64,000 bases of DNA. Source: Saccharomycopsis fibuligera x Saccharomycopsis cf. fibuligera. Taxonomy: Eukaryota; Ascomycota; Saccharomycetes; Ascoideales; Saccharomycopsidaceae. Each line of letters begins with the position of its first letter. Within the stretch, counting starts at the first letter, position 1. The position numbers and the translations under genes were made by a program. Positions 21,268 through 31,040 of the stretch are shown here, piece by piece. The stretch spans positions 3,348,001 to 3,412,000 of the forward strand of contig CP012810.1 of NCBI GenBank assembly GCA_001936135.1, in the 5' to 3' direction. The notes below the pieces were generated by a model. That model saw only the letters and a list, made by a program, of their open reading frames with translations, did no database searches and was not told the origin of the DNA.

Positions 21268-21780
21268 TTAAGCTTCAGTTGGCTTTGGTGGTGGAGCAGA
21301 GCCAGAAGGTGGTGGAGGTGGGACAGAACCAGATGGGTGAGCAGAGCCAGATGGCTTTGGTGGTGGAACGGATTCTCCTCTCTTAGCATGGTCAGTTGGT
21401 TTTGGTGGTGGAACAGAACCAGATGGAGGTGGAACAGAACCAGAAGGTGGTGGAGGTGGGATAGAACCATGTCTCTTAGCTAATGTAGTTGGCTTTGGTG
21501 GTGGAGCAGAACCAGATGGAGGTGGAGGTGGGACAGAACCAGATGGGTGAGCAGAGCCAGATGGCTTTGGTGGTGGAACGGATTCTCCTCTCTTAGCATG
21601 GTCAGTTGGTTTTGGTGGTGGAGCAGAGCCAGATGGAGGTGGGGCAGAACCAGAAGGTGGTGGAGGTGGGATAGAACCAGATGGATGTGCTAAGCTAGAA
21701 GTTGGAGCAATAGCAGCCGCGTTAACAGAAGCTATAAATTGCAAGACAGCAATGGAGGTAGTGACGGTGAAAAACTTCAT
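21268..21780 (-). CDS. Secreted proline-rich repeat precursor with Kex2-type KR sites
   Basis: The ATG at 21780 gives 170 residues. Residues 1-21 form a signal peptide (MKFFTVTTSIAVLQFIASVNA). The rest is a tandem duplication with an exact 70-residue (210-bp) period: residues 31-100 and 101-170 differ at only a few places. The units are built from PPP, PSGS and PPPKPT elements. Dibasic KR sites follow Ala at 63-64, 102-103 and 133-134 (HAKR, LAKR, HAKR), the form cut by Kex2 in the late Golgi. Cleavage would release Pro/Ser-rich peptides of roughly 29-37 residues beginning GES or HGS. There is no GPI signal, Cys or membrane segment. The layout matches fungal Kex2-processed repeat proteins; the role of the peptides is unknown. 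A TATAAAG element lies ~175 bp upstream. Confidence 0.88.
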   Translation of the reverse strand: MKFFTVTTSIAVLQFIASVNAAAIAPTSSLAHPSGSIPPPPPSGSAPPPSGSAPPPKPTDHAKRGESVPPPKPSGSAHPSGSVPPPPPSGSAPPPKPTTLAKRHGSIPPPPPSGSVPPPSGSVPPPKPTDHAKRGESVPPPKPSGSAHPSGSVPPPPPSGSAPPPKPTEA

Positions 21781-24474
21781 TATGAATAAATGTTTTGGAG
21801 TTGGAAAAGATTTTTATTTGTGCTAAAAGGAAAAAAGATGTTATAGTAGAGTAAAAGACGTTATGATAAAGAAAAAAGATGTCTGTAAAGATATAGATTT
21901 CAATAAATGATAGGGAAAAACTTGATGCTAAAATCAGAGAATATCAGTTGCTTTATACTTTTTTGGCTCCGACTTTTCAAAACTTTTTCTCTTTGCTATA
22001 CTTTACTGTACTTAACTCCATTACGAAGGGGCAGATGTATTGACAGTGTACATTGATGTCCAAGGTTTGAAAAGCCTTAATGTTAAGCCTCTGTTTCTGG
22101 GGTTCTGAAGCGGTACGCTCCAAGGCTTATTGGCTGTGGTTTTTTGTGCTACCATATGTTGATCGCGACATGTTGATCGTCTGCGTTTCAAAAGCCGAAC
22201 TGCATGAAAAAATTATATGCATGCACATAAATGCGCTGTGGCCTGAAGCGGCAGGTACCACAGGTGTTGCGCTTTGTTTTTGTATCTTTTTTTTTTTTTT
22301 TTTTGTGCTGTGGTTTTCAGAAATATTGACAGACAAAGAAGCTTGGTGAGTGGCCAACAGGGCAAATTTGCTAACAGCCACATATACACCTACACCATTC
22401 TGCAAGGCTTATAGAGCCTAATATTATTGCAAATTTTAATTATATTATACTTACTACATTTATTGTACATAGTGTTTGACATTATTACTACTGTTGTATT
22501 TATTGTCTTTTGCTATTATTTTTCAAATACTATTGCCATAAGCAACCAAATACCATATGGTGTTGTTAGTCACCAATGAAACGATCATGATGGCTTCGAA
22601 CCTTTCTTTTGAGTTTGTCACATTAAATTTAACTGTACACAAGATCTACTGTTGAGATCTCGACCACCGTTCTCAAAACTTATTGGCCGATTCTTTGATT
22701 GTGTCAATGAAAAGAAAAGGCATCGCGCAATTGCTAGATTTTAAGTTTCGCCTGTTTTCAGGTTTTGTTTATAACCTTTCTCTTTCTTATATTGATGACG
22801 TCTTTACTTTAACACTTTATTGATTTCAAGCTAAGTGTGCGGGAGCCTACACAGTTTCCCAGAGTTTCTGGTTTTTGCGATATACTAAATTTATGTGCAC
22901 ATATGGTCAGGCAGCTTTCAAGCAAAATAAAAGACTTGCTCTTTTCCTGTAGCTCAAACTAAGTCTAATGGTACCTGACTCTAAAAATTTTAGAGTTACA
23001 GCCTCCAACGACAATAAGTAATCATATAAGCCTGCAAGAGTTTCAAATTTCAGCTTCAGCTCTGCGAGTAACATTACTTTTCTGAATTGAGCCACATTAT
23101 TATTTGTTAATTCCAAAGGACCTCTCCTCATAAATGCGACCGTAGTCGTAACCATAACCTTTCACGTTCCATAATTTTTTGGGGCAGTGTTCTAGCCCAG
23201 CCTTTTGTAGTCAACTAAGCAGCCTCATTGACGATAATTGAAAAGTGCCAAATGAAAAGTGAGTATCTGTTAAGCCTGTCTATTCTATTTTCACCGTTAG
23301 TATTTAAGTTTCAAATGCCGGCATATCATAGCACATAACCCAGGGGTCACAGTGCTATTACGTCTTCTTTGTTGACAAAGCATCGGTGACGCACCAACAT
23401 TAACGCTGCAAGTTGCATATACCAAAACAGGGCGGTTCAGCTAGCAAACAATGCACCCACAAGTGTGCTCAAACACCGTGATTTTTGCTTTTGAACACCG
23501 CAGCAATTGTCTCCAGGCAGCGCTACTATTTCAATATTATTAGGAAAAACATTTAAGCATATTTGTTAAGCAGAAAGCCGAAAGTTTCAGGCTTGCACGT
23601 GGAGGTGACAAACGTGCGCAGCTATCAATCAGTCCATCGATTCTTATGTATGTGTGCTGGTGTATGCGTATTGAGCGTGGCTCAAGTAAAAATCTAGCTT
23701 ACGTAGCAACATATTGGTTTGGTAAGTGTGCTTACGATTTTAGCGAGTAGCATCAACTATGAGTTTTGCCAGTGTACGCAGTAGTCTACAATTTTAATTG
23801 TTTTAGGTAGGGGTGGTGGGTGTATTGAAGTTACTGAAGTTAATACAGTAACAAAAACGGCACACATGATGAAAAAAGAAGAACAAACTCGTAGTCTCAA
23901 AAAATTAAAAAAAGGTGAAAAAGTAACTTATTAGCTAATAATGAGAAACAATAGTAAAGTTAAAAGCACCATTATAGTGCTGTAATTTGTAAAAGGCTGA
24001 GCTTTGCAAAGACCATGGCTTCAAGCGTTCATATTATTCAATTGAAACAACAATAGTCAAATCCTCACAGGAGTTGTGTGGCTGGCTTAGTACTTTTTGT
24101 ACTGAAGTATGTTCTAGCTGGCTATGTGCCATGATACGTACGGACAATGCGTTGCAATTCAATTGATACACTCTTATGTTCTGAGAAAAATAAGTGGTCT
24201 GAAAAAAATATTTTCTTTGGTGTATTAGCGATTAGAACAACAAAGACTCAGAAACACAAATTATCAAGCAAAAAAAAAAAAAAAACAGACAAAAAACACA
24301 ATTGAGGTAAAACCAAAACTGCTAGGCAAAATTCAGCAAATTGAAAGACAACAAAAACAGAAAAATTTAACGGTAATAATAATAATGATAATAATAATAA
24401 TAACAATAACAAACAAGTCTATAGAGAAACAAAAAATTCGAAAATCTATTAGCATGAACTAACATGAAGCTCAC
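21781..24474. other. Intergenic, 2.7 kb, no gene recognised
   Basis: Promoter of the secreted precursor on the left and 3' flank of the MFS permease on the right. It includes an 18-T tract near 22288-22305, an A tract near 24270, and AT-rich repeats near 24377-24412 (TAATAATAA). Two ATG-initiated frames (22080-22349 + and 22907-23155 -) lack any recognisable domain and were not called. Confidence 0.45.
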
Positions 24475-25995
24475 TCATTTCTTGAAATCACCAAGGGCTT
24501 TCCGCAACAAGTAACAGCAAGCGGCAGCAACGATACTGATCCCACAAATAAGCACAAGAATCATATTGCTGTCTCTATACAATCTTGCTTTATCTTCTGG
24601 CCAGCCACTATACAATGCATAAGTAGCCATAACCGTACCCAAGTTACCCAAGCCAGTGACGATAGCACTAGCAGCGGCAGTACCGACATCGCCATGACGA
24701 GGTTGGAAAACCTCGGCTGTCCAAGACATACAAATAGGCACGGTTGGGCCTAACCCATAGCCAGCAATAAGCAACCCACCATACTTGGACCATTTACCAG
24801 GAGCATAAGTAGTGACACACATACCACAAATGATAATAGCAGTAGCGAAGGAGAAGATAGCTCCACGCCATGACTTGTACTTATCGGCAAATGGAGTGAT
24901 GGTTAAGATGCCACCAAGGTCGAAAAGCCAGATTGGGGCGTAAAGCAAAGACACCTCAATGGAGCTGAGGGACGGATTATTGGCCTTAATGATGGTGGTG
25001 CCGAAAACTGCTAAACCAAACCCAGTGCCAACAACGCCAAAATACATCATGAGAAATGGCCAAATGCGTGGGTCGATGATGACATTGTAAAGATCCTTAG
25101 CTGACCATTGCATTTTTCGCTTGGTGTGAGTTTCCATATCCTTCATGTGAATTTTAGCGTCAGCGTCATTCAAAGGAAATGGATTCTTTGGCAAGAAGTT
25201 GTTCAATTTTTGTTCAAATTTGTTAACGGTGGTTTTCAAGTCTTCTCTAGTGTATGGTCTATCAGGCAACCACCAAACCAAAGCAATTCCCACAGCAACA
25301 GTAATGGCCCCATAAGTCAAAAACAACCACTGCCAACCAGTGTAGCCTCTGTTGCCATCGATTTTTTGGAAGCCGGCACTGACGAGACCGGCCACCGCTG
25401 CAGAAATTTGAGCAGCGGTGAAGTAGTAGCCAATTCTTTTGGTGGAACGTTCAGTAGGATACCATAGCGAGATATAGTAAGCCATGCCGGGCCAGACACC
25501 AGCACCGCAAATACCACTGAATAATCTAATGGCAATAAGACCGCCAGCATTCGTCAAAGCAGCATAGCAGCAGTAAACTACCCCGACAGAAACAATGGTT
25601 CTGGCGAGCCATATTTGTGGCGGGAGTCTGGTCATGGCAAGGTTCATTGGAAGATCAAAGATAATGTAACCGACATAATACAACGCACTGGCAGTGGATG
25701 TTTGGTGGGATGTCAAGTTGAGGCTTTGAGATAAAGAATGGCCCACTTCGGCATTCATAGTAAGAGTGTTACCATAGGCACTGGAGCCAAAAGACGAAAG
25801 GAAATATAGACACCAAAGAGCCGGAATGATACGGGCATCTAAGCGTAAGTAAATTCTGTCCAACTTGCGGTGTTCTTCTTCGGTTAGAATTAAAGAGTCA
25901 TCGACTTCAATATCAGGGTCCTGGTAGAGATCATGGCCGTGGTCGTTGGAAGTGGTTGTTATTTCTGAGCCGCGCTTGCTTTCAAGTTCAGCCAT
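24475..25995 (-). CDS. Dal5/Tna1-like MFS permease (anion:cation symporter family)
   Basis: The protein has 506 residues from the ATG at 25995. This family imports organic anions such as allantoate, nicotinate or related nitrogen/vitamin compounds across the plasma membrane. After an acidic N-terminus, DRIYLRLDARIIPALWCLYF opens the first helix as in Dal5 relatives. RLPPQIWLARTIV, RLFSGICGAGVWPGMAYYIS and WQWLFLTYGAITV are typical blocks of the N-terminal half. A charged loop (about 230-285) precedes the second six helices, which include the SWTAEVFQPRHGD region. Twelve helices in total, full length. The exact substrate cannot be read from the sequence. No CTG codon was found in the frame. 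Two TGAGTCA motifs lie upstream. Confidence 0.92.
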   Translation of the reverse strand: MAELESKRGSEITTTSNDHGHDLYQDPDIEVDDSLILTEEEHRKLDRIYLRLDARIIPALWCLYFLSSFGSSAYGNTLTMNAEVGHSLSQSLNLTSHQTSTASALYYVGYIIFDLPMNLAMTRLPPQIWLARTIVSVGVVYCCYAALTNAGGLIAIRLFSGICGAGVWPGMAYYISLWYPTERSTKRIGYYFTAAQISAAVAGLVSAGFQKIDGNRGYTGWQWLFLTYGAITVAVGIALVWWLPDRPYTREDLKTTVNKFEQKLNNFLPKNPFPLNDADAKIHMKDMETHTKRKMQWSAKDLYNVIIDPRIWPFLMMYFGVVGTGFGLAVFGTTIIKANNPSLSSIEVSLLYAPIWLFDLGGILTITPFADKYKSWRGAIFSFATAIIICGMCVTTYAPGKWSKYGGLLIAGYGLGPTVPICMSWTAEVFQPRHGDVGTAAASAIVTGLGNLGTVMATYALYSGWPEDKARLYRDSNMILVLICGISIVAAACCYLLRKALGDFKK

Positions 25996-26438
25996 TTTTG
26001 CTTTATTTGAGTACTTGATTGATCAAAAAGGTAGGGCCTGGAAAACTAACAGTTAGAGCGACAGTTGTTGATCTTTCCTCTGCTCTGCAGTCAAGTTGCG
26101 TACTTTTGAGCAACTCTCAAGGAACTATAAACCGTAGACCAATATCTGTAACTTTTCAAGACTTTTTGCAGCTGTTATTCTACAAGTTGGTGGTGGGGGG
26201 CTTTCAAGTGTATTTATACCTCTGGTGATTAATGAAATTTTTTTTCTTTCTCTTACTACAAAACCCTATATGCATGCAATAAGTGCGGTCATCGGCGATG
26301 CCGAGTTTTATTTTATTTTTTTTTTTTGTTTCTGTTTTTCGTTGAGAAAAATCAGGTCAAGCGACTCACTCGAACGAGTCGCAGTTGCCGTTTTGGGAAA
26401 ATATGTTGAGTCGGCGACGCCCCCAGCGATCGAGTCGT

Positions 26439-26445
26439 TGAGTCA
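26439..26445 (+). promoter_or_regulatory. Gcn4-type site TGAGTCA
   Basis: Perfect 7-bp Gcn4/AP-1 core 444 bp upstream of the permease start. A second copy lies 208 bp further upstream. The presence of two exact copies fits amino-acid or nitrogen control, but this is inference. Confidence 0.45.
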
Positions 26446-26652
26446 GGCTAGCGCGGCGCACAAATCGGGGGGAGGGCACCAACAATTTAAATAACAGAAA
26501 AACTAAGGAAAATCAATTTAAAGGAAAGGTCCATGTGTGTGTGTGTTTAGTACAGGAGGAGATAGATGTCTGATAATCCGTAGAAACCATAGGTGCGCGC
26601 TGTTGTTGTCGATTAATTTTTATTTTTATGGGCTGAAAAGAGTAATGATTCG

Positions 26653-26659
26653 TGAGTCA
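26653..26659 (+). promoter_or_regulatory. Second Gcn4-type site TGAGTCA
   Basis: Exact copy of the Gcn4 core, 658 bp upstream of the permease start. It could also be unrelated to this gene because the neighbouring gene ends at 27280. Confidence 0.4.
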
Positions 26660-27279
26660 GAATCTCAACAGTTGTACAAATATTTGATTTGCATGGTTTG
26701 GAAGCGCCAGAAACAAAAAAAAAAGTAACTTGATAGTTATTCAGAATACTCTGGCAACTACTGATGCTATTGAACAGTAGTAATGACATCCATCCAAAAG
26801 TTTGAAGTTTGATGGTACTAAAAAAAAGCCGGTTCCATGATGAATGAATGGATGGATGCATGTAAAGTATTTGTGGAATTGAATAATTATGTAATTTCCA
26901 ACAGACTGTGCAGGTTGAACAATGTGTCTCTATACTCCAAATTTGGAAAACCCAATAATTATTTGCATTGATTCTGGGGGGTTATTATAATTGTCTGGCC
27001 GCGGAATCTTATCTGAAATGTTTTTTGATCTTGCATATTTGGAGATCTCGCCAGATCGGGGGAGTGCAACGGACGCGAATAAAAAATTGGGTCGGAGTAA
27101 AAGTAAACATGGAGCATAAAGTTGAATATTTGAATAATCTTTACAAAAATGCAGGTCTAAAAGACAAATTTATATTAATAATAACCGTTTATAATCATCA
27201 AAGTAAATAATAATTCGAGACAAACAAAAGAAAGAAAAGCCTACTCTAGTACGCAGTCCAACTACAGAAGACTAAATTA

Positions 27280-28323
27280 TTACAAAGCAGATTCAACTTT
27301 GACAGCAGAACCACCATTAGCACTACTTTTCAAAGCAGCATCAATGATAGCCAAGTGGTGGAAAGTAACGTCTGGCTTAGAAATCAACAAGGATTTGTCA
27401 TTAGCCTTGACTGCTTCATAAAAGTTCTTGAATTCAGTAACAATGCCATTGGAGTCATCAGAATCATCAATTTCAATCACTTCGGCATCTTTGCCTTCAA
27501 TTTGCACTTTGACAACTGGCTTTGGAAGAGCCGGACTAAAGTTGAAATCAACAGAGCCCTTGTCGCCATAAATGGTGAACTGTCTAGTCTTGTCGGCCGG
27601 GCCAAATGCAGAACCGTAGTTGAAAGTACCAATGGCACCGTTCTTAAGTTTCAAAGTAGAAAACAAAATGTCATCAGTACCGGAAACTTCTCTAACTTGG
27701 TTAGTTTGAGCAGAAATGGTTTCGACTTCCCCGAGCAAATCAACCAAGTAAGCCAATTGATGCACGCCACCATCACTCAAGTACCCACCGACGTGTTTTG
27801 GCTTTGCACGCCATCCAGTGGCCAAGTATTTGTTAGTGGCATTGAAAGGACCAGTGGCAATGTAGTTGAAACCAACGATTTTGCCGATTTCCTTGAGTTT
27901 TGGCTTGACGACGTTCAATGAGGTGTGGTAGAGCCAGTTTTCCAAGATAAGGACCGGCACCGAAGAGTTTTTGGTGAGCTCGACAATCTTTTTGGCATTT
28001 TCGATATTGTTGGCAATTGGCTTTTCAATGGCAACTGGCTTACCGGCAGCGATGGCTTTTTCAATGATGGTGACGTTGGTTTCCACGGGAAGCAAAGCAT
28101 CAATGACATCGACGTCCTTGTCGTTGATCAAGTCATCAATGCTTTCAAAGACTTTTTCATTAGAAATGTTTGCCTTTTGGGCAAAGGCTTCAGCCTTGGA
28201 TTTGGTACGGTTGGAAGCAGCAACGACTTTGAATTGTTCAGGAAGCTTTTGCAAGTTTGGCAAGTGGGTGTCGGTGGCGAAGATACCGGTGCCGATAACA
28301 CCAACTCTAAGAGGGGAAGACAT
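27280..28323 (-). CDS. Gfo/Idh/MocA NAD(P)-dependent oxidoreductase, YMR315W-like
   Basis: The ATG at 28323 gives 347 residues starting MSSPLRVGVIGTGIF; a longer frame to 28371 begins with TTG and encodes a CTG-repeat leader, so it was not used. The Rossmann motif GVIGTGIFATDTHLP is at the N-terminus. The conserved EKPIA (catalytic Lys) and DGGVHQLAYLVDLLGE follow in order. The protein resembles S. cerevisiae YMR315W closely over its length, including the GTGIFA, LENWLY/AENWLY and FHHLA blocks. YMR315W is reported as an NADP(H) oxidoreductase. No targeting signal is seen, so it is probably cytosolic. The 5' leader has a run of CTACTG units (28343-28364 on the plus strand as CAGTAG). Confidence 0.94.
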   Translation of the reverse strand: MSSPLRVGVIGTGIFATDTHLPNLQKLPEQFKVVAASNRTKSKAEAFAQKANISNEKVFESIDDLINDKDVDVIDALLPVETNVTIIEKAIAAGKPVAIEKPIANNIENAKKIVELTKNSSVPVLILENWLYHTSLNVVKPKLKEIGKIVGFNYIATGPFNATNKYLATGWRAKPKHVGGYLSDGGVHQLAYLVDLLGEVETISAQTNQVREVSGTDDILFSTLKLKNGAIGTFNYGSAFGPADKTRQFTIYGDKGSVDFNFSPALPKPVVKVQIEGKDAEVIEIDDSDDSNGIVTEFKNFYEAVKANDKSLLISKPDVTFHHLAIIDAALKSSANGGSAVKVESAL

Positions 28324-29561
28324 TTTTGTGGCTGTGAGAGGTAGCAGTAGCAGTAGCAGTAGCAGTTTCAATTGGAGATGCCAATTGGTAAAAGTGGTTG
28401 AGTTTAAGAGGCAATGCAGCGATTGGAAAAGAGTGCCAGTGTCCGGGAGACAGATTTTCTTATAAGGGATTGGGATTGGAAAAGGTCCAGTTAGTTTTTC
28501 CTAGCGAGCGAGCGAGGAATGCTGTGAAGACAACACACACTGCTGCTGCTGCTAGGGTGGTGGCAGCATGTCAGATGAGCGCATTTTTGCAGGAAGCTCC
28601 ACACGAGAAAACAAAAATGCGGATTGGGCGGACTGCGGGGGTGTGTGGGGGTACAAGGGGTACAAGGGGGTGTGTCATTGGAATGCGCTGTGTGCTTTGG
28701 CCAAAGAGTGCAGTGGCCATAGCTTGTATGATATGATATACGGTATAGCTAGCTGTGGTTGGCAGTCGAAAGAGTGGCACTGTGTTTTCAAACACCAGCA
28801 GTGCAATTGTTGTTGCGTGTAGTTTATCCGCGATTCTTTCTTTTGTACCGCACCCTATTATATCAATAGGTCCCTAAAGTACCGCCAAATACCGTACACC
28901 GCTGCTACAATACCGTCAACACAATATTACACGCTAGCCGGTATACGCATCGTGGTGCTACAAGCGCCCCATATATAGCATTGTCCACCCAACGCCAACA
29001 ACGCCAACGCCAACCGGTAACACTGCCTCGGCATAGTCCGTTGCACATAGTGGCAGTACCGTGGATTCATGCCCGCCCGTGGCATTGTTAGCCGCGGTTT
29101 CACACTATTCCTCCTCCGCCTTGGGTGCGTTGACCGCTTGTGCAGCAGCTTCTCAGAATACCAAAAAAAAAAAATAAAAAAAAATAATACCTACCAATAC
29201 CAAAACAATACTATCCTCAGTCCTGGGAAATGCTCCCAGTTATATAAATACAAACCTATCGCCCACACGTAGTCAGGCCTTGGGCTGCTAGTTTTGATAA
29301 TTTTCTTTTTTCTTTTCTTTTCGTACTCTTCCTTTCGCTTTTTTCCAGTTGATTCAACATTTGACTTTGAAGGTGTTTAGTCGTTCGTTTTGAGATCATT
29401 TAGCAGGCTTAGTAAAACGAAAACAAAAAAACAAAAAATATAAAAATAAAAAAAAAAAAAACCACCCTTATCAGCAAAAACCAGCCACTATTAGCACTAT
29501 CAATTTAGATTTTTTCCCATTCTTTACATTTGTCTTGTTTTTATCAAACAATCACGCAGTC
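28324..29561. other. Divergent promoter region, 1.2 kb
   Basis: Lies between the oxidoreductase and the PIR gene. Short direct repeats (TACAAGGGG twice near 28650-28668; ACGCCAAC units near 28993-29013; TACCG repeated near 28878-28920) and A/T tracts fill it. Near the PIR gene is a 6-bp-arm hairpin (CTGGGA/TCCCAG, 29223-29239) directly before a TATATAAA box. No gene was recognised. Confidence 0.5.
29241..29248 (+). promoter_or_regulatory. TATA box of the PIR-repeat gene
   Basis: TATATAAA about 320 bp before the ATG at 29562, with a long T/C-rich and A-rich leader between. The 5' UTR would be long, as is common for cell-wall genes. Confidence 0.5.
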
Positions 29562-30361
29562 ATGCTCATTTCTAAAAACTGTCAACTTTGCCTTTTGCTA
29601 CCTTTGCTCGCGGCTATAGCCAATGCTGCCGCATTGGCAGATGAGGCCAAGCTGACGCAATCGCTTGCGTTGGTTTCTCAAATTAACGATGGGCAGATAC
29701 AGGCTCCTACCCTGGAAAATACTCTAGCTGCCGTTGCTTCAACTTCTTCAGCTGCCTCTACAACTGCCCAGGCCAGTACTGCCCAGGCCAGTACTGCAGA
29801 CGCAGCAGCGGAAACCGACAGCGCTGACAACATTACTAGCAGCATAAGCAGCACCGCTACCCTCGACAGCACTAACCTGCTGTCTTCCTCACTAAACGCC
29901 GTTGGCTCAACCTCACAAAATGCAAACACAAACCTCCACCATTCCCATTCTACAAACACTTTTGCTCTTGTGACTCAAATCAATGATGGCCAAATTCAAG
30001 CCCCGGCAGAATCAACACCAACCGGAACAGAAACTTCCAATGCCACTTTAGATGCTACTGGATCAACCGCGTCTCCCGAGTCAACCAAAGTTACTACTAG
30101 CGCTTCTACTAGCGGCGGTGTGGTTTATCTTACCGTGGCTACGGTCACTGCCGCTAGCACCACCACCACAACTTTCTGTCCATGTTCTGCTGATTCGGGG
30201 TCCAGCAATACTTTAGTTGGCACAATATACTCTTCAGCACCATACAATACTGCAACGAGTGGTACCTTAGCTGGTACATTGTACTCCTCAGCACCTTACT
30301 ACAACCCAACCACTGATACCGCAGTTATTTCCAGCGCCAGTAGCGCCAGTAGCGCCAGCAG

Positions 30362-30404
<43 letters not shown>

Positions 30405-31040
30405 GGTACTTTAGCCGCTACTTTGTATTCGTCTGCGCCATACTATAATACCAACACAGATACTCAATACACCTCAGAAACACCAACGGTAACAGCAGCA
30501 TCTGCCAAGTCAACCAATACCCATGCTTTAGTGACACAAATCGGCGATGGGCAAATTCAAGCACCAGCAGAATCTACCGCTTACAGCAGCGCCGCTACCC
30601 TTGATGCCACTGGTTCCACTTTGTCTACTAGTTCAGAAAGTACTACTGCGACTGCTGCCAGTAGCAATGCTGAAACAGCCGCATCGCAGACTCAACAAAC
30701 TGAGACTGGTTCAACTGTTCAAAGCGCCAATGACGACAACACCGTTTCTCCATCATCAACTCCATCAACAACTACGCCAGCGACAGTTTCCTCTCATTCA
30801 ACTGCAGCAGCAATAGCAGCAGAATCAACCACTAATACATTCCCTCTAGTTTCTCAAATCGGTGATGGCCAAATTCAAGCGCCAGCAGAAACGGGAAACA
30901 CTGACAGCAACAACACTTTGGCAGCAGCGGCAACCACCTCTGCCCTAGGATCAAGTTCAACCGGGTCAGTTGCTGCAACCGCTAGCACACTTAGTTTGGT
31001 GTCGCAGATCAGCGATGGACAGATCCAGGCCCTGTCATGA
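29562..31040 (+). CDS. Secreted Ser/Thr-rich protein with five PIR repeats
   Basis: The ATG at 29562 gives 492 residues; nine codons upstream the frame opens with TTG. A signal peptide covers about residues 1-25 (LLLPLLAAIANAAA). Five copies of the PIR motif SQI-x-DGQIQA occur, starting near nucleotides 29667, 29964, 30525, 30845 and 30993. In PIR proteins the motif's Gln is the site of alkali-labile ester linkage to beta-1,3-glucan, so this is a predicted covalently bound wall protein. The repeats are spread across long Ser/Thr/Ala linkers, not clustered, and the last ends at the stop codon. The C-terminal four-Cys module and the Kex2 site usual in PIR proteins are absent. A FCPCSADSG segment near residue 205 and a polyserine run are present. 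Confidence 0.9.
30352..30402 (+). repeat. AGC trinucleotide run coding for polyserine
   Basis: Tandem GCCAGC and then AGC units inside the PIR gene encode an Ala-Ser then polyserine run. The run is likely length-variable between strains. Confidence 0.85.

Larger units (their letters stand above)
25996..27279. other. Intergenic, 1.3 kb, upstream of the Dal5-like permease
   Basis: Contains a GC-richer island near 26355-26470 with a short hairpin, two Gcn4-type TGAGTCA sites, and a GAATGAATGGATGGATG run near 26839-26857. Short plus-strand frames open with non-ATG codons and were rejected. Confidence 0.5.

Noticed and set aside
22080-22349. 89-codon plus-strand ORF
   Set aside because: Runs through an 18-T tract coding for polyphenylalanine; composition looks accidental.
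22907-23155. 82-codon minus-strand ORF
   Set aside because: ATG-initiated but no domain, no promoter signal and no codon bias; at most a decayed remnant.
23865-23998. Possible C/D-box snoRNA (ATGATGA then CTGA)
   Set aside because: The boxes are ~130 nt apart and the flanks do not form a terminal stem.
19404-24474. Centromere or telomerase RNA in the gene-poor stretch
   Set aside because: No inverted-repeat flanks, no telomere-repeat template and no other mark that I could see; lack of genes alone is not evidence.
28324-28371. N-terminal Leu-rich extension of the oxidoreductase suggesting a signal peptide
   Set aside because: Starts at TTG and is only translation of a CTG/CTA repeat in the 5' leader; the ATG at 28323 matches the family start.
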